From positions 1 through 64,000 of the forward strand of contig VGXO01000003.1 in NCBI GenBank assembly GCA_016873275.1: a DNA stretch of 64,000 nucleotides, read 5' to 3'. The translations under genes and the position numbers were made by a program. Under the pieces are notes generated by a model that was not told the DNA's origin, made no database searches, and saw nothing but the letters and a program-made list of their open reading frames with translations. Source of the DNA: Phycisphaerae bacterium (GTDB lineage: Bacteria; Planctomycetota; Phycisphaerae; Phycisphaerales; SM1A02). Shown piece after piece: positions 17,497 to 26,285 of this stretch; the stretch's first letter is position 1; every line of letters starts with the position of its first letter.

Positions 17497-18441
17497 ATGT
17501 CGCTCCGCACCCTCGTCATCTCCGACCTCCACCTCGGTCGCCCCTGTCCCATCGACGTGGTGGGGGCGCTGGAGCCGGTGCTTGCGGAGGCGGACGAGGT
17601 CGTCCTGAACGGCGACGTCGCGGAGCTTCACATCCCCCGCCACCGCGACGCCGCGGCAAGGGATCTCGCGCGACTTCGCGCCATGCTCGACCTTCGAGGC
17701 GTGCGCCTCGCGGTGATCGCCGGGAACCATGACCCGCTCGTCGACGAGCGGCGGTCGATGCGGCTCGCCTCGGGCAACATCCTCGCGTTCCATGGGGACG
17801 CGGTGCATCCGAGCCTCGCACCGTGGAGTCCCGCGGCGCGGGCGCTCCGCGCCGCGTATCGCCGCCGTCTCGAGAGCCATCCGCCCGAGGATCGAGGTCG
17901 GCTCGAGGTGATCCTCGAGGCGAGCCGCGAGGCGGCGACCCACGAGTGGTCCGGGCCGAACGCCGCGCGGCATGCCGGGCAGGCGTGGCGGCTCCTGCTG
18001 CGTCCCTTCGCGGTGCTCCGCGTGATCGCCTTCTGGCGCGAGTATCCGGCGCTCGTGGCGGACTTCGCGGGTCGTCACGCCCCGGACGCGCGGATGACGC
18101 TCGTCGGGCACTCCCACTGGCCTGGCGCTTGGGAAGTGGGCGGACGGGTGATCCTCAACACCGGATCGTTCCAGGCGCCGCACCGACCGCACGCGGTCTC
18201 GATCGAGGGAGCGTGCGTCGAGCTGCGCCCGCTGCGGCGAGCAGACCGCGCCTACCGGCTCGACCCGGCGCCCGAGTCCTGGCGATGGACGCTCGGACCT
18301 CCGCAGTCCCCCGCCGCGACGATCGCCGCGAGCACCCGCGAGGGCAGCCGACGCCCGAGCACCGCCGAGATCGCCGACGCGGCGGCGGCGACGCCGTCGA
18401 GGCGGACGCCCGTCGAGACGCCGCTCCGCTCGCACAGGTAG
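17497..18441 (+). CDS. Calcineurin-like metallophosphoesterase
   Basis: A 314-aa protein with the full metal-ligand set of the family in order: ISDLHLG (DxH), LNGDVAEL (GDxxE), IAGNHDP (GNHD), FHGDAVHP, and VGHSHWPGAW (GHxH). The substrate is unknown; small members act on nucleotides, cyclic nucleotides or UDP-diacylglucosamine, and the LpxH type would fit a lipid A organism, but LpxH-specific features are not clear. It follows the cyclase by 15 bp and is probably cotranscribed. The C-terminal 60 residues are low complexity and antisense to the next gene for 190 bp. Confidence 0.88.
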   Translation: MSLRTLVISDLHLGRPCPIDVVGALEPVLAEADEVVLNGDVAELHIPRHRDAAARDLARLRAMLDLRGVRLAVIAGNHDPLVDERRSMRLASGNILAFHGDAVHPSLAPWSPAARALRAAYRRRLESHPPEDRGRLEVILEASREAATHEWSGPNAARHAGQAWRLLLRPFAVLRVIAFWREYPALVADFAGRHAPDARMTLVGHSHWPGAWEVGGRVILNTGSFQAPHRPHAVSIEGACVELRPLRRADRAYRLDPAPESWRWTLGPPQSPAATIAASTREGSRRPSTAEIADAAAATPSRRTPVETPLRSHR

Positions 18442-19199
18442 AGGAGATCCTCGGTCGCGAGGTTTCCCGTCGCGCCCGGCGCGAAGGGACAGCCGCCGAG
18501 CCCGCCGCAGCAGGCGTCGAGGATGGTCACCCCTCCGCGGATCGCGGTCCAGGCGTTCGCGACCGCGGTGCCTCGCGTGTCGTGGAAGTGCATGACGGTG
18601 CGCTCCCGAGGCACGACGGGTCCGATCGCGTCGAGGACCGCCTCGACGTCGCGCGGGACGGCGACGCCGATCGTGTCCGAGACGTCCACCTCCGCCGCGC
18701 CCATCGAGAGGAGCTCGCCGGAGAGGCGGGCGACGACGGAGGGCGAGATCGCTCCCTCGTCGGGACAGCCGAAGGCGCAGCTGAGGTAGGCCCGCACGGG
18801 GACGCGGCGGGAGGAGGCGAGCTCCATCACCGGCGCGAACCGCGCGAGGGTCTCCGCGATCGACGCGTTCACGTTGCGGCGCGAGAAGCTCTCGCTTGCC
18901 GAGGCGAACACCGCGAGCTTGTCGGCGCTGGACTCGAGCGCCGCCTCCGCGCCGCGGAGGTTCGGCACGAGCGCGGAGTAGACGGTGCCGCTCCGGCGGC
19001 GGACGCGGCGGAAGACCTCCGGCGTGTCCGCCATCCGCGGCACCCGCCGGGGATCGACGAAGCTGCCGACCTCGACCTCCGGCACCCCCGCCTCCGCGAG
19101 CGCCTCGACGAGCGCGATCTTCGCCTCGACCGGCACCTCGCCGGGCTCGTTCTGCAGTCCGTCCCTCGGACCGACGTCGCAGACGCGGATCGCGGTCAT
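18252..19199 (-). CDS. Hydroxymethylglutaryl-CoA lyase-family enzyme
   Basis: A 315-aa TIM-barrel aldolase-type lyase predicted to cleave HMG-CoA to acetoacetate and acetyl-CoA. It begins CDVGPRDGLQNEPG (catalytic Arg-Asp). It carries VEVGSFVDP, the metal-ligand HFHDTRG, and the active-site cysteine loop GLGGCPFAPGATGNLATED, which matches HMG-CoA lyases better than the related isopropylmalate or homocitrate synthases. The ATG at 19199 overlaps the stop of the upstream 57-aa membrane protein (ATGA). Likely role: leucine or ketone-body catabolism; no other genes of that pathway are nearby. Confidence 0.9.
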   Translation of the reverse strand: MTAIRVCDVGPRDGLQNEPGEVPVEAKIALVEALAEAGVPEVEVGSFVDPRRVPRMADTPEVFRRVRRRSGTVYSALVPNLRGAEAALESSADKLAVFASASESFSRRNVNASIAETLARFAPVMELASSRRVPVRAYLSCAFGCPDEGAISPSVVARLSGELLSMGAAEVDVSDTIGVAVPRDVEAVLDAIGPVVPRERTVMHFHDTRGTAVANAWTAIRGGVTILDACCGGLGGCPFAPGATGNLATEDLLYLCERSGVSTGVRLDGVAAAASAISAVLGRRLPSRVLAAIVAAGDCGGPSVHRQDSGAGSSR

Positions 19200-19369
19200 G
19201 GCGATCCTCCCGGGCGCGACCGCTCCGCCTCGCGCTCTCTTCGATCCGCGCGATGGATCACGACGCCGAAGATGACCGTGCCGACGAGGAGCGCGAGGGT
19301 GATCACCGCCCCCGCCGCGAAGAGGATCGTCTCGCCGGCGCTCAGTCCGCCGACCTCCGGCTCGGTCAC
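19196..19369 (-). CDS. 57-aa single-pass membrane protein
   Basis: A GTG-started ORF with one transmembrane helix (ILFAAGAVITLALLVGTVIF) near residues 16-38 and a highly charged C-terminus (HRADRREREAERSRP) that should be cytoplasmic. GGAGG precedes the GTG with 7 nt spacing. It overlaps its upstream neighbour (GTGA) and downstream neighbour (ATGA), so it is embedded in a coupled three-gene operon. Function unknown; size and topology fit a regulatory or assembly subunit. Confidence comes from the double coupling and the ribosome site. Confidence 0.75.
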   Translation of the reverse strand: MTEPEVGGLSAGETILFAAGAVITLALLVGTVIFGVVIHRADRREREAERSRPGGSP

Positions 19370-20613
19370 GGTCGAGCCTCCGTCGGGGGCGAGACGAAGC
19401 GGAGGTCGACCACCTCGGCCGAATGGACCTCCCCCTCCGCGGCGACGCGGACCCGCGTGCCCCGGTCCGCATGGCTCGTGCGGAGCATCGCGAAGGCGAT
19501 GGGCGCGGCGCCGAGGAGCGGACTGATCGTGCTGCTCGTGACCGCGCCGATCGGCTCGCCGAGCCCATCCTCGCCGCCCGCGAAGACCTGACCGCCGGCG
19601 ATCGGGAGCGCCCCACCATCGACGCGGAGCCCCACGAGCTGCTGCTTGGGACGCCCGAGCGATTCCATCCGCGCGACGATCTCCTGCCCGAGGTAGCACC
19701 CCTTGCGGAAGCTCACCCGCCGCGCAAGCACCCCGGTCTCGTGCGGCAGCGAGTCGCCGGAGAAGTCGATCTGGAAGAGCGGCGTGCCGGACTCGATGCG
19801 GGCGACGTTGAACGCGAGCCATCCAACCGGCCGCACGAGCGGACGCCGGGCGCCATCCTGCGCCAGGACCGCGTCCCAGACCGCACCGACCTGCTCGCGC
19901 GGCGCGATGAGGACGAACCCGCGCGTGCCGATCCAGTCGACCGCGATCGCGGTCACCTCCACGCCGCCGAGAGGAACGACCGCGGCGCCCCCGACCGGCG
20001 GCGGCGCGACGCCGGACGCGGCGGCGAGGAGATCGCCCGCCCGCGGACCGAGCAGCCACAGGTGGTGGTGGAGCGAGGTCTCGTCGGAGACGGATGCATC
20101 CTCGCTGACCAGGAAGCGACCGAGGGACTCCGAGGTCGCCGCCGCGGCATGCAGGTCGCAGTCCATCACGATCCGGTCGCCGAGCTCCGCGATCAGCAGG
20201 TCCGCCTCGATGCGACCCTTGCGGTTCAGCCAGAACCCCTCGGCGGCGCGGCCTGGCGGAAGCTCCTTGAGGTCGGCGGTGACCATGCGGTTGAGGAAGT
20301 CGCGGCGGTCCGGACCCCGAACCACCAGCGTGCCCCGGTGGTTGGCGTCGAGGAGCCCGGCGGCGCTGCGGAGCGCGGCGTACTCGACCTCGACGGAGTC
20401 GAGGTTCGCCAGCACCTCGCAGCGGATCGCCTCCGTCCCGTCGGGTCCGTACGGAAGGTAGTCCGGCTCGACCGCCGCCATCGCTCCCGTCGCCTCCGCG
20501 CCGCGACCCGCGAGGACCGAGGACCGCCGTCGGGCATGCTCCGCCGCGGCGAACGCCCGAAGTCGCTCGCGCAACGGACTCTCGCGGAGGCGTGGAGCGC
20601 TGGTCGAGGTCAT
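19366..20613 (-). CDS. ygfZ: YgfZ/GcvT-family folate-binding protein
   Basis: A 415-aa protein. The C-terminal half has the YgfZ signature KGCYLGQEIVARM. The N-terminal half has the GcvT-like fold with RDFLNRMVTADLKELPPG and GFWLNRKGRIEADLLIAEL. YgfZ uses tetrahydrofolate to support repair or assembly of certain Fe-S enzymes; MiaB is a known client in E. coli and is encoded 4 kb away. True GcvT aminomethyltransferases lack the KGCYxGQE cysteine motif. It heads an operon through a GTGA overlap with the 57-aa membrane protein. ATG 20613 is the first start consistent with conservation. Confidence 0.88.
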   Translation of the reverse strand: MTSTSAPRLRESPLRERLRAFAAAEHARRRSSVLAGRGAEATGAMAAVEPDYLPYGPDGTEAIRCEVLANLDSVEVEYAALRSAAGLLDANHRGTLVVRGPDRRDFLNRMVTADLKELPPGRAAEGFWLNRKGRIEADLLIAELGDRIVMDCDLHAAAATSESLGRFLVSEDASVSDETSLHHHLWLLGPRAGDLLAAASGVAPPPVGGAAVVPLGGVEVTAIAVDWIGTRGFVLIAPREQVGAVWDAVLAQDGARRPLVRPVGWLAFNVARIESGTPLFQIDFSGDSLPHETGVLARRVSFRKGCYLGQEIVARMESLGRPKQQLVGLRVDGGALPIAGGQVFAGGEDGLGEPIGAVTSSTISPLLGAAPIAFAMLRTSHADRGTRVRVAAEGEVHSAEVVDLRFVSPPTEARP

Positions 20614-20697
20614 GGCGGCTCGATGATAGTTCGGCGCATCGCGGCGCCCGGAGTCGTCCGCTAGCATCGATGCCTTGCCGTCATCACGAGGGACCTC

Positions 20698-21759
20698 ATG
20701 AACATCGAGCTGCTCCGCCGTCTCTGCGAGACTCCCGGCGTTCCCGGTCGCGAGGACCGCGTCCGCGCCCTCATCGAGAAGGAGATCCGCGGGCTCTTCG
20801 ACGAGGTGCGGGTGGACGCGCTCGGCTCGCTGATCGCGACGCGTCATCCGACCGCCGGCAAGCGGGGGCGCTCGACCACCAAGGTCCTCATGGCGGCGCA
20901 CATGGACGAGATCGGGTTCCTCGTCCGCGACGTCGATGCGAACGGATTCCTCTGGCTCAACGCCTCCGGCGGCTTCGACACCCGCAACCTCTTCTCCCGC
21001 CGCGTGCGGGTCTGCACGCCCAAGGGCGACCACCTCGGCGTGCTGAATCCCGGGGGCAAGCCGATCCACATCTCGAGCGAGGCGGAGCGGTCGAAGGTGC
21101 CGCCGGTCGAGGAGTTCTTCGTCGACCTCGGCATGGAGGCGGCGGAGGTGAAGCGGCTCGTCTCGATCGGCGACGTGGTCGTGCCGGAGGAGCCATTCCT
21201 CGATCTGCCGGCGAAGGTCGTCTCCAAGGCGCTCGACAACCGCTTCGCCTGCTGGCTCGCCATCGAGTCGGTGCGCCGCCTCGCCGGCGGTCGCTCGAAG
21301 GCACGGCACGCGGCGGAGATCACCGTCGCGTTCACCGTGCAGGAGGAGGTCGGTCTCCGCGGCGCCCAGACCGTCGCGAACGCGGTCGGCGCGGACATCG
21401 GCATCGGTCTCGACGTGACGCTCGCCTGCGACACGCCGGGCGTGCCCGACCATCAGCGGGTCTCGCGGCAGGGCGACGGCGCGGCGATCCTCATCCAGGA
21501 CTCCTCGATGATCTCCGACGCGCGGCTCGTCGAGGACCTCTGCGCGGTCGCGCGGCGTCATCGCATCCCCTACCAGCGGTCGATCCTTCCCCGCGGCGGG
21601 CAGGATGGCGCGGCGATCCAACGCGCCGGTCGCGGCGCCCGCACGATCGGGGTCTGCTGCGGCACCCGCTACATCCACACGGTCACCGAGTCGATCGACA
21701 AGCGCGACCTGAAGGCGTCGGTCGACCTGCTCGCCGCGTGGCTGCCCACGATCGAGTGA
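20698..21759 (+). CDS. M42-family metallopeptidase
   Basis: A 353-aa protein of the glutamyl-aminopeptidase/tetrahedral-aminopeptidase family. Co-catalytic metal ligands are visible: His in MAAHMDEIGF, bridging Asp in KALDNRFAC, Glu pair in VQEEVGLRGA, Asp in GLDVTLACD and the final His in GTRYIHTVTE. It is cytoplasmic with no signal peptide. It would trim N-terminal residues from peptides, forming dodecameric shells in known members. It ends 5 bp before the convergent murG stop. Confidence 0.93.
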   Translation: MNIELLRRLCETPGVPGREDRVRALIEKEIRGLFDEVRVDALGSLIATRHPTAGKRGRSTTKVLMAAHMDEIGFLVRDVDANGFLWLNASGGFDTRNLFSRRVRVCTPKGDHLGVLNPGGKPIHISSEAERSKVPPVEEFFVDLGMEAAEVKRLVSIGDVVVPEEPFLDLPAKVVSKALDNRFACWLAIESVRRLAGGRSKARHAAEITVAFTVQEEVGLRGAQTVANAVGADIGIGLDVTLACDTPGVPDHQRVSRQGDGAAILIQDSSMISDARLVEDLCAVARRHRIPYQRSILPRGGQDGAAIQRAGRGARTIGVCCGTRYIHTVTESIDKRDLKASVDLLAAWLPTIE

Positions 21760-21763
21760 CCGC

Positions 21764-22885
21764 TCAGCCCGCGCCGACCTTCCCGAGCAGCCGGGTCGCC
21801 ACCGCGGTGGCGCCATCCGCCGGAGGACGCGCTCGAAGCACCTCGGTCATGCGCCGTCGGCGGGCGGCATCCTGCAGGAGCCACGCCGCCGCGTCGGCGA
21901 TCGTCGCGAGGTTTGCGTCGGGGTCGATCCGGTCCTCCGCGACCACCGCGCCGCCGAGCTCGACGAGCGGCGCCGCGTTGAGCCACTGATGCCGATCGCG
22001 GTGATGGGGATACGGCACGAGCACGCTTGGCACTGCGTTCGCGTGGATCTCGGCGACGGAGTTCGCGCCGGCGCGGCTGATCGCGAGCGACGCGGCGCCC
22101 CAGGCGAGCGACATCGGATGCTGGAACGCGACCACCCTCGCCTCGACGCCCGCCTCCGCGTACGCCGCGCGGAGCATCTCCTCCTCGCCGCCGCCGGTGA
22201 GGTGGAGGACCTGCCAGCCCGCGAGCCGCGACGCGTCGCGGCGAAGCCACCGCGGCATGAGGCGGTTGAGCGAGGTCGAGCCCTGGCTCGCGCCGGTGAC
22301 GAGGAGGACCGGAAGCTCCGGACGCAGCCCGATCGCCTGGCGGCATCCCGCGGCGTCGAGCGACGCGACCGCCTCGCGGCGGATCGGCGGTCCCACGACC
22401 TCGGCCCATCCGAGGCGACCCGTCACCACCGGCACGGCGGACACCATCGAGTCGGCGAATCGGGAGAGCACGCGGTTCGCGCGACCCGGTCGAGCGTCGA
22501 GGTTGAAGAGGATCGTGCGGATCCCGAGGCGCCGGGCGGCGAGCAGTCCCGCGGCGCTCGCGAAGCCGCCGACCGAGACGAGCGCCTCCGGCGCGAAGTC
22601 GCGGAGCTGCGCGGTCGCCTCGGCGATCGCCCGCCACTGCCCGCGCAGGAACGCGACCACCTGTCGAGGCGAGCGTGGCGCCGGGACCGAGGGCAGCGCA
22701 TGGAACCTCGCCCCGTGCCGCGAGAGCACCTCCGCATCGACCGCCCGCGACGAGCAGAGGAAGAGCACGCTGGTCTTGCTCGACCGCTCCGCGAGCCGCT
22801 CGGCGATGGCGAGGCTCGGGGTCAGGTGACCGCCGCTTCCGCCTCCGGCGAAGGCGAAGCGGCGGGCGACCATCGGGGCGCTCAT
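21764..22885 (-). CDS. murG: UDP-GlcNAc transferase for lipid II synthesis
   Basis: MurG adds GlcNAc to lipid I at the inner membrane face to give lipid II. The 373-aa GT-B protein has the glycine loop FAGGGSGGHLTPSLAIAERL, the VSVGGFAS segment, VTGASQGSTSLNR near the domain hinge, and the UDP-binding ISRAGANSVAEIHANAVPSVLVPYP with a HQWLNA block. All diagnostic parts are present. The ATG overlaps the ftsW stop (ATGA), giving an ftsW-murG couple as in the heart of a dcw cluster, although no other dcw genes flank it here. Confidence 0.95.
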   Translation of the reverse strand: MSAPMVARRFAFAGGGSGGHLTPSLAIAERLAERSSKTSVLFLCSSRAVDAEVLSRHGARFHALPSVPAPRSPRQVVAFLRGQWRAIAEATAQLRDFAPEALVSVGGFASAAGLLAARRLGIRTILFNLDARPGRANRVLSRFADSMVSAVPVVTGRLGWAEVVGPPIRREAVASLDAAGCRQAIGLRPELPVLLVTGASQGSTSLNRLMPRWLRRDASRLAGWQVLHLTGGGEEEMLRAAYAEAGVEARVVAFQHPMSLAWGAASLAISRAGANSVAEIHANAVPSVLVPYPHHRDRHQWLNAAPLVELGGAVVAEDRIDPDANLATIADAAAWLLQDAARRRRMTEVLRARPPADGATAVATRLLGKVGAG

Positions 22886-24102
22886 GTCGTCGCCGGCACC
22901 GCGTCCGGCGCGGAGGTCGAGGACTCCTGCGCCGTCGCGCGGCGGGACCGATCGATCGAGGCAAGCAGGCCGAGCGAGAACGCCGTGAGCACCCATCCGG
23001 TTCCTCCGTGCGAGACGAGCGGCAGGGCGATGCCCTTGGTCGGGGCGAGCCCGGTCACGACGAGCAGGTTCATCAGCGCCTGGAGCCCCACGGTCATCAC
23101 CACCCCGAACCCGAACAGGCGCAGTCCCGGCGAGGCGGAACGCCCCTCGGAGGACGCCGTGATGATCTGCAGCCCGCTCCACAGGAGCGCCGCGAAGAGT
23201 CCCACCACCAGCACCGCGCCCGCGAGCCCGAGCTCCTCGCAGATGTTCGCGAAGATGAAGTCGGTCGTGCCTTCCGGGAGGTAGCCGAACTTCTGGATCC
23301 CCTGCCCGAGCCCGCGACCCGACACGCCCCCGCCGGCGATCGCGGAGAGCGATTGGATGATGTGGTAGCCGATCCCCTGCGGATCCGCGAAGGGATCCTG
23401 CCACGCGAGAAGCCGCCGCACGCGGTAGGGACTCTCGATGATCGCGACCGTCACCGCGGCGAGTCCCGCGGGCACGAGCAGCATCAGGTGCGCGATTCGG
23501 ACGCCACCCGCGGCGAGGAGGAGCACCGCCACCCCCACCACCAGCACCCCGGTGCCGAGGTCCTCGATCCCGATCATGCCCCCGACGATCATCACCCACG
23601 CGATCGCGGGCAGGAAGCCGCGGCGGAACCAGTCGATCGTGTCGCCACGGGTGACGCACCACCACGCGATCAGCGCGGGCATCGTCCACTTCGCGATCTC
23701 GCTCGGCTGCATCGTCCACGAGCCGATCTCGACCCAGCGGCGGGCGCCGTTCACCTCCTTGCCGAGCCCGGGGACGTAGACCGACGCCAGCGCGAGCAGC
23801 GTGCACGCGGCGGCCACGCCAGCGATCCACGGTCCGAGGGAGCGGCGACCGATGGCGTCCACGAGGCGCCCGATCGGCACCGCGGTCCCGACGAGGAGCG
23901 CCGCCACGGCGAGCGCCGCGTAGAGCGTGGGACGTCCCCAGAGAAGACCCGCCGCCGTCACCGGTCCAGCCGGGGGCGCAGAGGCGAGCGCCGCTGCCTC
24001 AAGACCAGGATTCCGCGCGAGACCGACCGAGTTCACCATCAGGACCCCCACCGTCATCAAGGCGAAGACGGCGAGGATCACGCCATGGGCCGGTCGAAGC
24101 AT
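22882..24102 (-). CDS. ftsW: FtsW/RodA-type lipid II polymerase (SEDS family)
   Basis: A 406-aa polytopic membrane protein, about ten helices, of the SEDS glycosyltransferase family that polymerises lipid II at the septum or side wall. Key motifs are NGARRWVEIGSWTMQPSEIAKW, LPEGTTDFIFANICEELG and the C-terminal ALPLVSHGGTG. The extracytoplasmic catalytic Asp region is plausible at GIEDLGTG. ATG 24102 is chosen; a TTG at 24150 adds a non-conserved N-terminus. Pairing with murG favours FtsW over RodA. Confidence 0.93.
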   Translation of the reverse strand: MLRPAHGVILAVFALMTVGVLMVNSVGLARNPGLEAAALASAPPAGPVTAAGLLWGRPTLYAALAVAALLVGTAVPIGRLVDAIGRRSLGPWIAGVAAACTLLALASVYVPGLGKEVNGARRWVEIGSWTMQPSEIAKWTMPALIAWWCVTRGDTIDWFRRGFLPAIAWVMIVGGMIGIEDLGTGVLVVGVAVLLLAAGGVRIAHLMLLVPAGLAAVTVAIIESPYRVRRLLAWQDPFADPQGIGYHIIQSLSAIAGGGVSGRGLGQGIQKFGYLPEGTTDFIFANICEELGLAGAVLVVGLFAALLWSGLQIITASSEGRSASPGLRLFGFGVVMTVGLQALMNLLVVTGLAPTKGIALPLVSHGGTGWVLTAFSLGLLASIDRSRRATAQESSTSAPDAVPATT

Positions 24103-24197
24103 CCGGCGTACATCGGTCGGATGACCGCCCGCAGTTTGAACGCCGACCAACGGCCTTGGCGGCCAAGTCGCGGTGACGCCGCGACTAGACTCCCCGC

Positions 24198-24305
24198 ATG
24201 GCGCTCACCCTCTGGGAGATCCTGGCGGTCAGCGGCGTCGCCCTGCTCCTCGCGGCGGTCGTCGCGACGTACATGATCGTCACCCGCCGCAAGGGCTGGA
24301 TGTGA
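24198..24305 (+). CDS. 35-aa single-helix membrane peptide upstream of miaB
   Basis: A short ORF from ATG 24198 to TGA 24305 encodes 35 residues. It begins MALTLWEILAV, carries one transmembrane helix (VSGVALLLAAVVATYMIV), and ends in a basic-aromatic tail TRRKGWM. Codon third positions are nearly all G or C, as in neighbouring genes. It stands 19 bp ahead of miaB in the same direction. No SD is obvious (CTCCCCGC precedes). Could be a genuine small membrane protein or a leader; no family recognised. Confidence 0.5.
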   Translation: MALTLWEILAVSGVALLLAAVVATYMIVTRRKGWM

Positions 24306-24324
24306 CCATCGCGGATGGCTCGTG

Positions 24325-25887
24325 ATGCGCGTCTTCCTCGAGACCTTCGGCTGCCAGATGAACGAGCTCGACAGCGAGCTCGTGCGGAGTCAGTTGGCGT
24401 CGCTCGGCTACCGCTTCACCGACGATCCGGAGGCGGCGGAGATCGTCCTCTACAACACCTGCTCGGTCCGGGATCACGCCGAACAGAAGGTTCGAAGCAG
24501 GGTCGGGATGATCGCCGCCCAGAAGGAGGAGGGTCGGCAGGTCATCCTGGGTCTGCTCGGATGCATGGCCGAGCGGGAGGGCTTGGGGCTCCTGCGACGA
24601 AACCCTGAGATCGACCTTCTCTGCGGACCGGGGGAGCTCGATCGGCTGCCGCTTCTCCTCGACAACCTGCGGCGGACGGGTCGGGCGGCGATCTCCGAGC
24701 GGGCGGCGCTCGCCGGGAACCAGAGCCGCCGGGCGGCGGTGCTCTCCGCGGCGTCGGATGACCTCGAGACCCTTGATCTCGGCCGGTCGTTCGATCCGGA
24801 TCCGGGGGATCGCCCATGGACCGCCTACGTGCGCATCACCCGCGGCTGCAACAAGTTCTGCACCTACTGCGTGGTCCCGAACACCCGGGGCGCGGAGGTC
24901 CATCGACCTCCCGACTCGATCGTCGAGGAGTGCCGTCGGCTGGTCGAGCGGGGAGTCATCGAGATCACGCTGCTCGGGCAGACGGTGAATCACTACCGCT
25001 ACACCCACGGGCTCGCCCTGACCATCGACGGACGCGAGGCGCCCCAGGTCGGTCCCGGTCTCGCCGCGTTCCGCCGCCCCCCCGCTCCGGGCGAGCGGGT
25101 GACCTCCTTCGCGATGCTCCTGCGGAGGATCCACGACGAGGTGCCCGCCCTTCGCCGCCTGCGGTTCGTGACGAGCTATCCAAGGGACCTCGGCGATGAC
25201 GTCCTCGACGCGCTCGCGGAGTGCCCGAGGATCTGCCCGTATCTGCACATGCCGGCACAGTCGGGGTCCAACCGAATCCTCCGCCTCATGAATCGCGGCT
25301 ACGAGGTCGAGGACTACCTCGCCACGGTCGAGCGGGCGATCGCCCGAGTGCCTGGAGTCTCGATCGCCGGCGACCTGATCGTGGGGTTCCCCGGCGAGAC
25401 CGAGGCAGACTTCGAGGCGACGGTGGATCTGCTGCGGCGGGTGCCCTTCAAGAACAACTTCATCTTCAAGTACTCGCCTCGCCCGGGAACGACCGCGTTC
25501 GACAAGCTCGCCGACGACGTCCCCGATGAGGTGAAGCGGTGGCGGAACAACCGCCTGCTCGAGGTGCAGGGCGACGTCAGCCGCGAGGTGCATCGAGCGT
25601 GGATCTCCCGCGAGGTCGAGGTGCTCTTCGATCGGGTCAACTTCCTTCCGGACCGAACGAGGAAATCCAACGTCGAGCTGCGGTGGGAGCGCGGGAGCGA
25701 CGTTGGTCCCCCGGAGCTCCACGCTCCCGGTCGCTGGCAGGCGTGCGGACGGACGCCCGGGGACCTGATCATCGAGGTGGCGACTTCCGGCGAGGCGTCT
25801 GCCCGCGCCCTAGTGGGCGGCATTCATCGCGTGCGGGTGATCGACGCGGCGCCGCTGCTGCTCCATGGATCGCTGCTCCATGGTTGA
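24325..25887 (+). CDS. miaB: tRNA-2-methylthio-N6-dimethylallyladenosine synthase
   Basis: MiaB is a radical-SAM methylthiotransferase acting on i6A37 of tRNA. It carries two Fe-S clusters: the N-terminal UPF0004 cysteines (TFGCQMN, YNTCSVRD, LGCMAE) and the radical-SAM CNKFCTYC. RKSNVELRW and the sequence that follows belong to the C-terminal TRAM domain. At 520 aa it is longer than most MiaB; the extra residues are an insert after TLLGQTVNHY (a THGLALTIDGREAPQVGPG stretch) and in the TRAM region. GTG 24322 immediately precedes ATG 24325. Confidence 0.93.
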   Translation: MRVFLETFGCQMNELDSELVRSQLASLGYRFTDDPEAAEIVLYNTCSVRDHAEQKVRSRVGMIAAQKEEGRQVILGLLGCMAEREGLGLLRRNPEIDLLCGPGELDRLPLLLDNLRRTGRAAISERAALAGNQSRRAAVLSAASDDLETLDLGRSFDPDPGDRPWTAYVRITRGCNKFCTYCVVPNTRGAEVHRPPDSIVEECRRLVERGVIEITLLGQTVNHYRYTHGLALTIDGREAPQVGPGLAAFRRPPAPGERVTSFAMLLRRIHDEVPALRRLRFVTSYPRDLGDDVLDALAECPRICPYLHMPAQSGSNRILRLMNRGYEVEDYLATVERAIARVPGVSIAGDLIVGFPGETEADFEATVDLLRRVPFKNNFIFKYSPRPGTTAFDKLADDVPDEVKRWRNNRLLEVQGDVSREVHRAWISREVEVLFDRVNFLPDRTRKSNVELRWERGSDVGPPELHAPGRWQACGRTPGDLIIEVATSGEASARALVGGIHRVRVIDAAPLLLHGSLLHG

Positions 25888-26285
25888 CGGGGATGGTGGG
25901 AATCATGGGGTGACCCGGATGATTGGGATGATCGATTGGGTCGCGAGCCCCGACCGACCCGGGCATCCTCTGATCCACGTCGTGAGCATCGCGTGAGGAT
26001 CCCCGAGGACTTGCACGCAGTCCTCGTCCGCCGCCTACGAATGGGGAACTCCTCTCAAACTGGTGTCATTGAAGCGTTTGGAGCAGGGCGACGCGGACGA
26101 GGCGACCCCCGTAAGCCTTGGGAGCCGAAGTGATGACGAGCCGCGGCGGTGGAAATGTCCGAGAAACCGCTTGACCATGCCCTCGCATGCAGTAGATTCT
26201 TGGTTGAGGGATCCGGAGCACCGTGCGTCCGGTACTTGGGTAAGAGCGACACCGCTGGTGTCCTCGGGAAAAGGGAGATTTCATC
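25888..26285. other. 398-bp intergenic region before the sorting-tail gene
   Basis: It contains a perfect hairpin at 26004-26026 (CGAGGACT, 7-nt loop, AGTCCTCG) without a T-run, and a sigma-70-like promoter at 26171-26198. The region just after miaB is rich in GGGATGATTGGG-like simple sequence. Short open frames on both strands are not supported by codon bias. A long 5' leader (about 85 nt after the promoter) precedes the next gene. Confidence 0.5.
26171..26198 (+). promoter_or_regulatory. Candidate sigma-70 promoter for the first sorting-tail gene
   Basis: TTGACC at 26171-26176 and TAGATT at 26193-26198 are separated by 16 bp. The TAGATT lies about 88 bp before the ATG at 26286. Such A/T-rich boxes are rare in this GC-rich window, which strengthens the call. 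Confidence 0.5.

Noticed and set aside
26004-26026. Intrinsic terminator for miaB
   Set aside because: The hairpin is perfect but is followed by TCCGCCGCC rather than a T-run, and lies about 120 bp past the stop; kept only as a hairpin.
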